Assembly (NCBI GenBank): GCA_005773095.1
Contig: SXHT01000306.1
Coordinates: forward strand, 1-13,735
Reading direction: 5' to 3'
DNA from: Planctomycetaceae bacterium
GTDB lineage: Bacteria; Planctomycetota; Planctomycetia; Pirellulales; PALSA-1355
DNA: 13,735 nt
Shown: positions 5,798 through 12,912 of the stretch, in pieces
How the letters are laid out: each line of letters begins with the position of its first letter
How positions within the stretch are numbered: the stretch's first letter is position 1
Notes under the pieces: generated by a model
Database searches by the model: none
The model's input: the letters and a program-made list of their open reading frames with translations, nothing else
What the model was told of the DNA's origin: nothing
Position numbers and translations under genes: made by a program

Positions 5798-6220
5798 CGC
5801 GCGCAGGGCAACTCCGGCAGGTTGACGGGTTCTCTGTCAGGCCATGTTATCAACTGCAAGTAGAGCGTCGTGGCAATATCGTCGTCCTTTAATTCGGAAT
5901 GTGCCTGCCGTAGGCGTCGTATTTGGCTGCACGATATAATGAAGCTGGCAGCGCTTTGCGGATGCAGGGATCTTGAGGCTGGTACGATGGCTGAAATTTC
6001 CAACAATCGACAAGATAACCATTCGCCCGCCGGCAGCGCTTTGCAATAAACGCCCGAGTTCCTTGAAAATCGCCGTAAGGCGATCGAAGCCGCCGACAAA
6101 CTGGTTGGATTCCAGGGCCTGGATCAGGATGATCCCCAGGGGCCGTCGGGGCATGCTTACGGAATTCGCACGAGCACCCGGCTTACAAGCTACTTCCGAC
6201 AAACCCATCGAAAGGGCGCA
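5798..6220. other. Region without a confident gene; possible remnant upstream of the nucleotidyltransferase
   Basis: No convincing gene is seen here. TATAAT occurs at 5935-5940 without a good -35 partner. At 5987 an ATG with GAGG eight bases upstream opens a 20-codon frame (MAEISNNRQDNHSPAGSALQ) ending in TAA at 6047-6049. The same frame then stays open, with coding-like text (TPEFLENRRKAIEAADKLVG and onward), into the nucleotidyltransferase start at 6221. It may be a decayed 5' end or a decayed partner gene. Minus-strand frames here run through the terminator and look like noise. Confidence 0.4.
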
Positions 6221-6811
6221 ATGGACGTAACGCCGCAAGAAGTGATTGACGTGCCGGTCGCTGCCGGGGTGAAAGACTGGGTCCTGATGGGTTTGCACGG
6301 TTATGTGGGCTATCTTCCTCAACCGCGAGCGACCCAGGACGTTGCCGTGATGGTGCCCAATCGTTCACGCAAGAAAGCTGCCAGGGCGATTTCGGCGCAT
6401 TGGCCAGGGCTGGTAGTTACCGAGCTATCGCAGGTGACACGATTCATGGACCTGGCCGACTTGGACCAAAACGGGCGGCCCAAGCCGGTGCTGGACCTGA
6501 TGCATCCGTGGTCGCCGTTTCAAGAATTAATCTTGAAGGAGCACGTGATCGTCGACAAGCAAACGGCGCACCGGCTGCCCACCGTGGAGGCGGCTTTGGT
6601 CTCCAAGTATGCCGCGATCATTTCGCCGTTTCGTGAGCGAGAAAAGAAAGAGTACGACGCTGGTGATTTCCGCCGTATCGCCAAGGCCCATCACGATCTC
6701 GTTCGGCACAGCGAACTGCGCCGTTTGGCCGCGCTCGAATGGGAACACGGCGCCGACGACGTCGAGAAGTTCCTTAGCACCGCCTTGGCCGACGAGCCGT
6801 TTCCCATGTGA
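6221..6811 (+). CDS. Nucleotidyltransferase-fold protein with incomplete active site
   Basis: The product is 196 residues of unknown role. The segment VKDWVLMGLHGYVGYLPQPR (18-36) followed by ATQDVAVMV (37-45) has the layout of minimal nucleotidyltransferase (MNT/AbiEii-like) proteins. In that fold a glycine-containing helix precedes a D-x-D pair. Here the second Asp is Ala (D40-V-A42), while a later acidic strand, PVLDLM (D92), fits the third metal ligand. KYAAIISPFRERE (129-141) matches the helix that follows in these families. Catalysis is therefore doubtful; it may be a binding or regulatory relative. ATG 6221 is supported by GAAAGGG nearby. No antitoxin-like partner is clear, and the frame is open upstream to a TAA at 6047. 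The family assignment comes from motif layout only. Confidence 0.68.
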   Translation: MDVTPQEVIDVPVAAGVKDWVLMGLHGYVGYLPQPRATQDVAVMVPNRSRKKAARAISAHWPGLVVTELSQVTRFMDLADLDQNGRPKPVLDLMHPWSPFQELILKEHVIVDKQTAHRLPTVEAALVSKYAAIISPFREREKKEYDAGDFRRIAKAHHDLVRHSELRRLAALEWEHGADDVEKFLSTALADEPFPM

Positions 6812-6842
6812 GCGCGCAGCTGGCGTGCAATTGGCAAGTTAG

Positions 6843-6896
6843 GCCGCCAAAAACTGCTCTTCTCGCGGATTCGTCCCTTGTGCGATACTTGGCGGC
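6843..6896. repeat. Inverted repeat between nucleotidyltransferase and lpxB
   Basis: GCCGCCAA (6843-6850) and TTGGCGGC (6889-6896) are perfect reverse complements 38 bases apart, starting 31 bases after the nucleotidyltransferase stop. No T-run follows. It lies just before the perfect palindrome at 6901. Confidence 0.4.
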
Positions 6897-6900
6897 AAGC

Positions 6901-6930
6901 AAAGCCCAGGGATGGCCATCCCTGGGCTTT
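6901..6930. repeat. Perfect 30-bp palindrome upstream of lpxB
   Basis: The left half AAAGCCCAGGGATGG is followed immediately by its exact reverse complement, with no spacer and no mismatch. It ends 22 bases before the lpxB ATG, where the leader would carry it as a stable stem. It could end the upstream transcript, bind a dimeric protein, or be an interspersed palindrome. Confidence 0.9.
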
Positions 6931-6952
6931 CCCCGGCGTTCCGAGCTTCCGC

Positions 6953-8236
6953 ATGACCCTTTTCTTTTCCGTTGGCGAGCCGAGCGGCGACGTGCATGGG
7001 GCCAACCTCATCCGCGCGTTGCGGACGCGCATTCCCGAGATTGAAGTGGTCGGCTATGGCGGGCCCGAGATGGCAGCGGCCGGTTGCAAGCTGCATGAAG
7101 AATTGACCAGGCTTGCCGTGATGTGGTTTCTGCGCGTGATCCTCAATATTCACAAGTTTCTGCTGCTGGCGAGTCGGGCCGACCGCTACTTTCGGCATCA
7201 CAAGCCCGATGCGGTCGTGTTGATCGACTACCCGGGCTTCAACTGGTGGATTGCCAGGCGGGCAAAGGTCCATAAGATCCCGGTCTTTTACTACACGCCG
7301 CCGCAAATTTGGGCCTGGGGAAGTTGGCGGATCAAGAAGATGCGGCGGTTGGTCGATCACGTGCTGGCCGCCCTGCCGTTTGAGGCCCGTTGGTTCAAGG
7401 ATCAAGGATGCAACGCCACGTTCGTTGGGCATCCGTTCTTTGATGAAATGCGGCGGCAGGATTTCGATCAGGAGTTCATCGACCGGTTGAAGAAGGAACC
7501 CGGCCCGCTGGTGACGATTTTGCCTGGATCGCGGACGCAGGAAGTCGAGCACAACCTGGAGTATTTTCTGCGGTCTGCGGAGCGGATTCGCGGGGCGGTG
7601 CCCAGCGTGCGGTTTGCGGTCGCGGCGTTCAAGCCGCATCAGGCGGCGCTGGCACGCGACATGATCGCCAAGACCGGCATGGAGATTCCGGTCTTCACCC
7701 GCAAGACTGCGGAGCTTATTGATGCGGCCGATTGTTGTCTGGCGGTGTCCGGTTCGGTATCGCTCGAATTGCTGTACCAGACGAAGCCGGCGGTGATCTT
7801 GTATTGGATTCCGCGATACGCTTATTGGGTGCAAGAGCGGTTCAAGCGGGTCAAATATATTACGCTGGTGAACTTGCTGGCCACGGACGAACTTTATCCG
7901 GCCGACATCACGCCGTACGACCCAAACTCCCCCGACGCTTATCGAGCCGTCTTCCCTGAGTACCTGACGTGGGAAGACCGTTCAGAACAGATTGCCCGGC
8001 ACGTGGTAGGGTGGCTGCTCCACCCGGCCGAACGCAACCGACTGGTCGATCGTCTGAAGGAAATCAAACGGCGGGTTGGACACGGAGGCGCTTCACGCAA
8101 GGCGGCGCAATACATTCTGAATACGCTGCGGCAGCGGAAGACGCCGATTCCTCGTCCGCACTTCCTGCCGGATCCGTCCTGGACTGGTATCGGTGGCCGG
8201 CCGGCGAGGCCGAAACGGCGACCCAAGGTGGCATAG
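6953..8236 (+). CDS. lpxB: Lipid-A-disaccharide synthase
   Basis: LpxB (glycosyltransferase family 19) joins UDP-2,3-diacylglucosamine and lipid X at the inner-membrane face to form the lipid A disaccharide. The 427-residue product shows the family signatures in order: FFSVGEPSGDVHGANLIRAL (4-23), GGPEMAAAG, VVLIDYPGFNWWIAR (about 87-101), FYYTPPQIWAWGSWRIKKMR (about 111-130), FVGHPFFDE, TILPGSRTQEVEHNL and CLAVSGSVSLELLYQTKPAV. The length is slightly above the roughly 380 residues usual in E. coli, through a basic Pro/Arg-rich C-terminal tail (RPHFLPDP to RPKRRPKVA). ATG 6953 starts right at the conserved N-terminus; an upstream frame to 6878 would translate the palindrome and is rejected. 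The presence of LpxB implies lipid A synthesis and an outer membrane. Confidence 0.95.
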   Translation: MTLFFSVGEPSGDVHGANLIRALRTRIPEIEVVGYGGPEMAAAGCKLHEELTRLAVMWFLRVILNIHKFLLLASRADRYFRHHKPDAVVLIDYPGFNWWIARRAKVHKIPVFYYTPPQIWAWGSWRIKKMRRLVDHVLAALPFEARWFKDQGCNATFVGHPFFDEMRRQDFDQEFIDRLKKEPGPLVTILPGSRTQEVEHNLEYFLRSAERIRGAVPSVRFAVAAFKPHQAALARDMIAKTGMEIPVFTRKTAELIDAADCCLAVSGSVSLELLYQTKPAVILYWIPRYAYWVQERFKRVKYITLVNLLATDELYPADITPYDPNSPDAYRAVFPEYLTWEDRSEQIARHVVGWLLHPAERNRLVDRLKEIKRRVGHGGASRKAAQYILNTLRQRKTPIPRPHFLPDPSWTGIGGRPARPKRRPKVA

Positions 8237-8357
8237 CCCACGCGGGCGTGTCTCTTCCAGGCGCGCGGGAGCGGCTCGAAGTGCGGCGTCCACGAGCGAT
8301 TGCGTCCCCGTGACACCTTGGGCCGTGGCGAGGGATTGGCTATCTTGTGAATCATGC

Positions 8358-8399
8358 GGCTTGCACGCAGCGTGACGCAAGCCATCCCATGGGTACCCA
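8358..8399. repeat. Palindromic repeats overlapping the possible 5' end of the site-2 protease
   Basis: GGCTTGC (8358-8364) pairs with GCAAGCC (8377-8383), with the palindromic ACGCAGCGT (8365-8373) in the loop, and TGGGTACCCA (8390-8399) is a further perfect palindrome. This palindrome-dense composition looks like an interspersed intergenic element and argues that the protease gene starts after it. Confidence 0.55.
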
Positions 8400-8422
8400 C
8401 GGCAGCATGGTTGCCTTCAAAC

Positions 8423-9160
8423 GTGTATTTCTCCGAACCACAGACGACGCCGTGGGACCTGAACTTTTCGCTGTTCGGCATTCCCGTGCGCGTCTCCCCC
8501 TGGTTCTGGCTGGGCTCGGCCATTTTTGGGTTTGGGATGGCGAGCCATGACATTAAGTTGCTGTTCATCTGGGAGGTGGCGGTCTTGATCTCAATTCTGC
8601 TGCACGAGATGGGTCATGCCTTCATGATGCGGCGATTCGGCGAGGATCCGCGAGTCGTGTTGACGTTCATGGGCGGATTAGCGATTGGCGGTGGCGGGAG
8701 AAGCACTTCGGAACAAGTGATGGTTTCCGCCGCGGGGCCGGCAGCGCAGCTTTTTTTGGCGGCGTTCTGCGTCGCGGCTGTGAGGGCCAGCGGTTACGAC
8801 TACCCCGCGCAGGTGCCCTTTTGGAACAACGCCTGGTTCAACCTGACGGGCAACGACGTCAATTTCCTGCCTTATCAGAATCTGAACTTCTTCCTGGCAG
8901 TCATGCTCTTGATCAACGTGTTTTGGGCGCTGGTCAATCTTGTGCCGGTCTGGCCGCTGGATGGCGGGCAAATTGTGCGGGCCGTGATGGCGGCTTGGAA
9001 TCGCGACGGAGCGCGCAAGTCGCTTGTGGTGTCGGCGATTGCCGGAGCGGCCGTGGCGATTTACGGCTTCAAAGAGGAGCAGCCCTTCATGGGAATGATG
9101 TTTGCCGCACTGGCTTTCGACAGTTTTCAGACGTATCAAGGCGCCCGCGGACGGTGGTAA
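8423..9160 (+). CDS. Site-2 protease family (M50) intramembrane metalloprotease
   Basis: The product is a 245-residue polytopic membrane protease. Family members cleave transmembrane segments of anti-sigma factors or other membrane proteins. The first zinc motif is HEMGH at 61-65 in ILLHEMGHAFMMRRFG, with Glu62 as general base. The second is NLVPVWPLDGGQ (172-183), where Asp180 is the third zinc ligand, as in the NPxPxLDG motif. Hydrophobic segments at about 27-40, 47-65, 98-120, 155-178 and 200-215 fit the M50 core. No PDZ or CBS domain is seen. Start choice: GTG 8423 gives YFSEPQTTPWDLNFSLFGIP, the usual N-terminal layout. ATG 8354 would add 23 residues read from palindromic repeats. Neither has a clear Shine-Dalgarno site. 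The stop overlaps the next gene's ATG (TAATG), which implies translational coupling. Confidence 0.88.
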   Translation: MYFSEPQTTPWDLNFSLFGIPVRVSPWFWLGSAIFGFGMASHDIKLLFIWEVAVLISILLHEMGHAFMMRRFGEDPRVVLTFMGGLAIGGGGRSTSEQVMVSAAGPAAQLFLAAFCVAAVRASGYDYPAQVPFWNNAWFNLTGNDVNFLPYQNLNFFLAVMLLINVFWALVNLVPVWPLDGGQIVRAVMAAWNRDGARKSLVVSAIAGAAVAIYGFKEEQPFMGMMFAALAFDSFQTYQGARGRW

Positions 9161-10050
9161 TGGGACGGTGGTCATGGGACGATGGGATGATGGACGAGCA
9201 GACTTTCCATTCAACTTTTCCTGCCGTGTTGCCGTCCCCAATTCCCATCGCTCAACCTTCAGTGACGGATTTCGCTGCCCCAGGACATCGCCTGATCATC
9301 CTCGGTGCAAGCAATGTAACGCGATCCTTTGGCACGCTGGTGGCCATGGCGCGGTCCCGTTGGAATGCCCCCCTGGAGATCCTGGCCGCGCACGGCCATG
9401 GCCGATCGTATGGAGCGGCCTGGAGCACCGTTATGGTGCGAAAACTGCCGGGAATCCTGCCCTCCGGCCTTTGGGATGCGATGGGAAGGGCATTGCCCCT
9501 GCCGACAACCGCCTTGGTTACCGACATTGGCAACGACATTCTTTACGAGTTCAGCGTACCGGTCATTGCGGGTTGGGTCGAAGCATGCCTTGATCGGCTG
9601 GCCGCGTTCGGCGCTCAAACCGTCGTTTCGGCGCTGCCGGTGGAAAATATTTTTGAACTTTCGGCAGCCCGCTACAAATTTTTTCGCAGCCTGTTTGTGC
9701 CCGGCTGTTCGCTCCGCCTGTTGGAGACAACCGAGCGTGCGATCGAGCTGAATGATCGCGTCTCTGCGCTGGTTAAGAGTCGCGGCATGAAGCTCATCAC
9801 ACCATGCCGCCAATGGTACGGTCTCGACCCCATTCATGTTCGCCGGCGCGCGTCTCCTGCGGCCTGGCGGGCGATGCTTGGCGACTTCCGGACGGATCGT
9901 GGAAACATCGATGTTTCCCGAGGAAAACTCGCGGAATCGCTGTATCTGCGCTGCCGTTTGCCGGAACGCGTTCGGTGGTTTGGCCGTGAGCTTGGAGCGC
10001 TGCAACCAAGCGCGCGATTGCGCGACGGAACGACGGTAGCGCTGTATTGA
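9160..10050 (+). CDS. SGNH-hydrolase-like protein of unknown function
   Basis: The product is 296 residues and matches the SGNH/GDSL block order: LIILGASNVTRSF (45-57) with Ser51 as candidate nucleophile in GAS rather than GDS; TDIGNDILYEF (121-131) with the block III GxND-like Gly124-Asn125-Asp126; and WYGLDPIHVR (219-228) with the DxxH of block V (Asp223, His226). SGNH enzymes are usually esterases or acyl hydrolases; the substrate cannot be told. There is no clear signal peptide or membrane segment. The start overlaps the site-2 protease stop in TAATG. ATGs at 9187 and 9190 are alternatives, since the first 40 residues come from a G/A-rich repetitive stretch and look unconserved. The gene continues the plus-strand run from lpxB through the protease. 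Confidence 0.75.
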   Translation: MGRWSWDDGMMDEQTFHSTFPAVLPSPIPIAQPSVTDFAAPGHRLIILGASNVTRSFGTLVAMARSRWNAPLEILAAHGHGRSYGAAWSTVMVRKLPGILPSGLWDAMGRALPLPTTALVTDIGNDILYEFSVPVIAGWVEACLDRLAAFGAQTVVSALPVENIFELSAARYKFFRSLFVPGCSLRLLETTERAIELNDRVSALVKSRGMKLITPCRQWYGLDPIHVRRRASPAAWRAMLGDFRTDRGNIDVSRGKLAESLYLRCRLPERVRWFGRELGALQPSARLRDGTTVALY

Positions 10051-10390
10051 AAACGAGTCGCGGCGGATGAATCGCATCGTGGTGCGCAAGCGCTTGTTAA
10101 TGATTCACGCGCGGACCGGCGAACCTTGCGCATGGGGAAGTGGCGACGTCGAACAAACTTCTGAATCGCAAAAATTTTTTCAAAGCGCTATTGCGTTCCT
10201 ATTCAGAGTTTGTAAAAACATGCGATAGGACATCCCTGAACGTGTCTGTTATGCGACGAAGTGAGTGAAGAGACTCGTGTGTCACTTGCAAGTCGCTTTC
10301 AGAGAGTTGAGGGTGAGACTCGCTCGAAGTCTATGTGACCAGGAGGTCACCGGGACGGATCTCGCCGAACTTTTTTAAGGAGGACGGACT
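10051..10390. promoter_or_regulatory. Leader region of the 22-codon basic peptide gene
   Basis: No other gene is seen in these 340 bases. CAAGCGCTTG (10087-10096) is a perfect palindrome. AAAAATTTTTT (10170-10180) is an A/T tract. A weak promoter candidate is TTGCGT (10191-10196) with TAAAAA sixteen bases further (10213-10218). A stem follows at 10253-10296: GCGAC and AAGTGA pair with TCACTT and GTCGC. GTGACC/GGTCAC (10335-10340/10345-10350) forms a tight hairpin whose right side contains part of AGGAGG, with no usable start codon after it. The real ribosome binding site is AAGGAGG at 10377-10383. Confidence 0.45.
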
Positions 10391-10459
10391 GTGGCCAAGA
10401 AGAAGAAAGCTGCTGCCAAGAAGGCTGCCCCGAAGAAGAAGGCCAAGAAGAAGAAGTAG
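10391..10459 (+). CDS. Tiny lysine/alanine-rich basic peptide (22 residues)
   Basis: GTG 10391 opens a 22-codon frame ending in TAG 10457-10459. It contains only Met, Ala, Lys and one Pro: it begins MAKKKKAAAKKAAPKKK and ends in a run of lysines. AAGGAGG at 10377-10383 lies seven bases upstream, which is ideal spacing and among the best ribosome binding sites in the window. The sequence resembles the AK-rich tails of bacterial histone H1-like proteins (HctA/HctB, AlgP types) but has no other domain. It could bind DNA, RNA or another polyanion; that is inference. A long structured leader and several hairpins surround it. An unselected GC-rich stretch would rarely combine such a bias with such a site, though a purine repeat cannot be excluded. 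Confidence 0.7.
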   Translation: MAKKKKAAAKKAAPKKKAKKKK

Positions 10460-10577
10460 CCTTCGGCTCGAGTTTCTGGGGGGCAGGAGCCCCTGGAGAT
10501 TAGCTTTCTCGGGCAATCTGCCGAGAAAGGGACGCTACCAGAGCGTCTGAGCAACCGCGAACTTGCTTGTTTCGCGG
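10458..10577 (+). other. Series of five hairpins downstream of the 22-codon gene
   Basis: Consecutive perfect stems are AGCC/GGCT (10458-10468, over the stop codon), GGGGC-AGGA-GCCCC (10480-10493), TTTCTCGG/CCGAGAAA (10505-10512/10521-10528), GACGCT-ACCAG-AGCGTC (10531-10547) and CCGCGAA/TTCGCGG (10555-10561/10571-10577). None is followed by a T-run. So many adjacent stems suggest a structured 3' untranslated region or a non-coding RNA. Confidence 0.5.
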
Positions 10578-10593
10578 CGAAAAACAACGAGAC

Positions 10594-10643
10594 AGAGCCG
10601 CCCACGTGGGACCAAGGGGTGTCATTGGGGCGGCTCTAATTTT
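10594..10643 (+). terminator. Probable terminator of the basic peptide transcript
   Basis: AGAGCCGCCC (10594-10603) pairs perfectly with GGGCGGCTCT (10628-10637), followed by AATTTT. The 24-base loop is longer than usual. On the minus strand the stem is followed by a T-rich run (TTGTTTTT), so it could end transcription in both directions, including that of the large minus-strand gene. Confidence 0.5.
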
Positions 10644-10650
10644 GCGCCCC

Positions 10651-10675
10651 CGTTCCCAGACGCTGTCTGGGAACG
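10651..10675. repeat. Perfect palindrome next to the stop of the large minus-strand gene
   Basis: CGTTCCCAGAC (10651-10661) pairs perfectly with GTCTGGGAACG (10665-10675) around the loop GCT. It ends five bases before the stop codon of the minus-strand gene. No T-run follows on either strand. It looks like an interspersed extragenic palindrome that may also protect the 3' end of the message. Confidence 0.7.
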
Positions 10676-10680
10676 AGCGT

Positions 10681-12627
10681 TTACCGCGTCGTGCCCTCTC
10701 CAGGCAGGCTGCCCACTTCGGCTGGCTTCTCCAGGTCTTTGCTCGTTGTGAAGCCGGTGATGTTCCAGCCATCCTCAACGCTGACCATGCTGATGCCGGC
10801 GGGGCCGAAATAGCGTCGCACGGTTTCAAAATCGGGCAACTTGCTGCCATCGATCTCCTGTTTGCGCAGCGAGCCTTCTTTGCCGTCCCCCAACATGTGG
10901 TTAAGCAACTTGCCGAGCATGGTTTCGGCTTCCGGCATGCGGCCTTGGCGCAGGAGCTCGTAGACCGCCCGATACTCTTCGTCGCTTCGCGAGAACGTCT
11001 GAAGGCTGTGTTCTTCCGGCACAAGTTTGTTGAGTTCGGTCCGGATAATCTCAAAGTCGGCGCTATGGGAAAGGGCTTCTCGCTCGGAGACCGTATCGAG
11101 CACCTTGACCAGGAAATCGAGGTGCGTTGCCGCAATCAGCCGGCCGTGAGCGACCGTGATGGCCGAGTTGGGCAGCATCTTCTTCTCTTCCGGCTCTTCC
11201 TCCGCGTCTTCTTCCGCGCCAACATTTGCGGCGAAGGCCGGGCTGTGCTCGATGGTGACCATGGGCAGTTCGGATTCCTCGTCGACGATCTCCCAGATCT
11301 CATAGCCGTTGTATTCGCGACGGTGAGCATCGGGGTCGGTCTTCATGCTCTTGGCGATCGTGGCGGCCACGTTCTCGGGATTAGTCACTTCCAGAGCCAG
11401 GAGAATTCGCTCACTCTTGGGCGTGATTGGCAACTGGTAGTCGGTGATCACCACCGCTCGCTCGCCCAGGTAGGCGATCAGGTCACGGCGGAGGTTGATT
11501 TGCGGGCCGTTGGGGTCTTCTTCGATACTTTTGAGCACGTCTTCAAACACCTCGTCGCCGACCACTTCGTTGACGAGGGTCTTCGACGACTCGAAGGCGT
11601 TCTTCATGTCGATATTCAGACTGGCGTAGGTGGCGACTTCCCTGGGGATCCAATGGAAGGGCTCAAACTCTTTGCCATTGGGGAATTTGAGCATCCGAGC
11701 GGCCAACTCATACTTTTCCGGGCCAGGGACTGCGGCAGGGGCGTAAATAAACGTGCGATGCAGGATCTCGTAGCGGTCCGCCATGAAGTTGACGTAGCCT
11801 CCGATGCCTCGCACACAGGTAAAGCCCTGGCTCTTGAGCACCTTCAGCAGGTCCTGCCCCTTTTTCTTCTTGCGGCCGTCGTTGGCCACTCGTAGAGCTT
11901 CGACGTAGCCAAAAGGTTCGATGAAGAACCGGGCATGCGGCATGAGGTCGCCCGACGCTTCGCCAACACGCCTCATGGCCTCGGAATAGGCCTTCACGCC
12001 GGCGAGACTGTCGCTGGCCTCGCGGCCCATGCGGCTAGCCATGCCTTCGAGCACCTTGACGCTGTCGGCAGCGGCGAGGATGTCGTTCTTAATAAAGAAC
12101 GCCGCCTGTCGGGCATCGTAGTCGCCGCGCTTGGGCACATCGTAAACGATCAACGTCACGCCGTAGGCTTGCGACTCGGTGCGTTTAGCGCCGTCGGCGG
12201 TCAGGTTCTTGTGAATTCTCGCGAGCAATGCCTGTGCTTGTTCTTGGCGGCCGGTGATATCGGCGACTATGACGGATGCGGCCTGGTCCGCGGAGGCTTG
12301 AACAAGGGCCGTGCTGACTTCCCCGCCAAGCACGCCTTCCATGTCTTGCCAGGTGATCCCCAGTTTGCGATGCGTCTGCGACCACTTCTTTTGAAGTTGC
12401 TGAGCGAGGTCATCGGCAAACGGTTTCATCACCGGATCGTTCATCAATTGACCGAGCTGTGTCTGGTTCCAGGCAGCTTTCAGCGCATCGACGCTGGCCA
12501 CCGAGAGGTAGCCTTTGGTGGTGTTGGGAAGGATGGTTTCGCTTTTCTGAGCGGCGAAGGCGGCCGAAAGGCCCAGCGAAAAGCAGGCAAACAATGCGAT
12601 GGCAGGACGCAGGGCAAGTGGCAGCAC
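10681..12627 (-). CDS. Large secreted protein of unknown function
   Basis: The product is 648 residues. From GTG 12627 the N-terminus is a signal peptide (LPLALRPAIALFACFSLGLS, then AAFAA/QKS), with cleavage near residue 26. The rest is soluble, with repeated alternation of short strands and helices. Examples are TKGYLSVASVDALKAAWNQT near the start, VAHGRLIAATHLDFLVKVLD (about 492-511) and a C-terminal VSVEDGWNITGF. There is a lysine run (253-256) and an acidic stretch (EEDAEEEPEEKK, 471-482). No catalytic motif is recognised, and mature cysteine is nearly absent. The layout resembles DUF3352-like or other planctomycete secreted proteins, but I cannot name a family. GTG 12627 is chosen because AGGAG lies eight bases upstream and the signal peptide begins there; the frame to 12780 is rejected. 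Plus-strand frames across this gene are shadows. Confidence 0.82.
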   Translation of the reverse strand: MLPLALRPAIALFACFSLGLSAAFAAQKSETILPNTTKGYLSVASVDALKAAWNQTQLGQLMNDPVMKPFADDLAQQLQKKWSQTHRKLGITWQDMEGVLGGEVSTALVQASADQAASVIVADITGRQEQAQALLARIHKNLTADGAKRTESQAYGVTLIVYDVPKRGDYDARQAAFFIKNDILAAADSVKVLEGMASRMGREASDSLAGVKAYSEAMRRVGEASGDLMPHARFFIEPFGYVEALRVANDGRKKKKGQDLLKVLKSQGFTCVRGIGGYVNFMADRYEILHRTFIYAPAAVPGPEKYELAARMLKFPNGKEFEPFHWIPREVATYASLNIDMKNAFESSKTLVNEVVGDEVFEDVLKSIEEDPNGPQINLRRDLIAYLGERAVVITDYQLPITPKSERILLALEVTNPENVAATIAKSMKTDPDAHRREYNGYEIWEIVDEESELPMVTIEHSPAFAANVGAEEDAEEEPEEKKMLPNSAITVAHGRLIAATHLDFLVKVLDTVSEREALSHSADFEIIRTELNKLVPEEHSLQTFSRSDEEYRAVYELLRQGRMPEAETMLGKLLNHMLGDGKEGSLRKQEIDGSKLPDFETVRRYFGPAGISMVSVEDGWNITGFTTSKDLEKPAEVGSLPGEGTTR

Positions 12628-12804
12628 GAGGGGATCTCCTGGGAACTTCCGGCGGATGGCGGGGAATCTAGGGGGCCGTTGCCAAGGCGCGCAGGCGGAA
12701 AACTCCACCTTGGTCCACGTATTGTTGTTAGTTCGGTTGCCAAGACAAGTCAGATTCATCAGATAACAGCCAGGCCGCAAGGGTGGTTAAACCGGAATGT
12801 TTAA

Positions 12805-12882
12805 CGGCGCGACGCGGGTCTCCGAACGCCTCCGCCGGCAAACCGGGGGTCTGCTGAATGCGTCGGAGAATCGGTCGCGCCG
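12805..12882. repeat. Nested inverted repeat carrying a shared 13-base word
   Basis: CGGCGCGAC (12805-12813) pairs with GTCGCGCCG (12874-12882), and inside it TCTCCGA (12819-12825) pairs with TCGGAGA (12863-12869). The flanking ACGC and GCG extend the inner stem with one bulge. The word GACGCGGGTCTCC (12811-12823) is identical to 5694-5706. It encodes nothing and is probably an interspersed element. Confidence 0.6.
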
Positions 12883-12912
12883 AGGGAGGGGCCGGCCACC
12901 TGTGCCGAGCAA

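Noticed and set aside
5935..5940. TATAAT promoter box
   Set aside because: No acceptable -35 sequence lies 16-18 bases upstream, so the match alone is not evidence.
5973..6230. 85-residue plus-strand TTG-started frame overlapping the nucleotidyltransferase start
   Set aside because: Its composition is not protein-like and the competing frame reads better. A decayed small partner gene remains possible.
5837..6322. Minus-strand 161-residue frame
   Set aside because: It overlaps the nucleotidyltransferase start region, has no motif and no good ribosome binding site.
6839..7834. Minus-strand 331-residue frame opposite lpxB
   Set aside because: It is the antisense of a clearly conserved lpxB and has no recognisable motif.
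10567..11895. Plus-strand 442-residue frame opposite the large secreted protein
   Set aside because: The minus strand has the signal peptide, Shine-Dalgarno site and protein-like composition; the plus frame also runs through the terminator stem and the palindrome at 10651.
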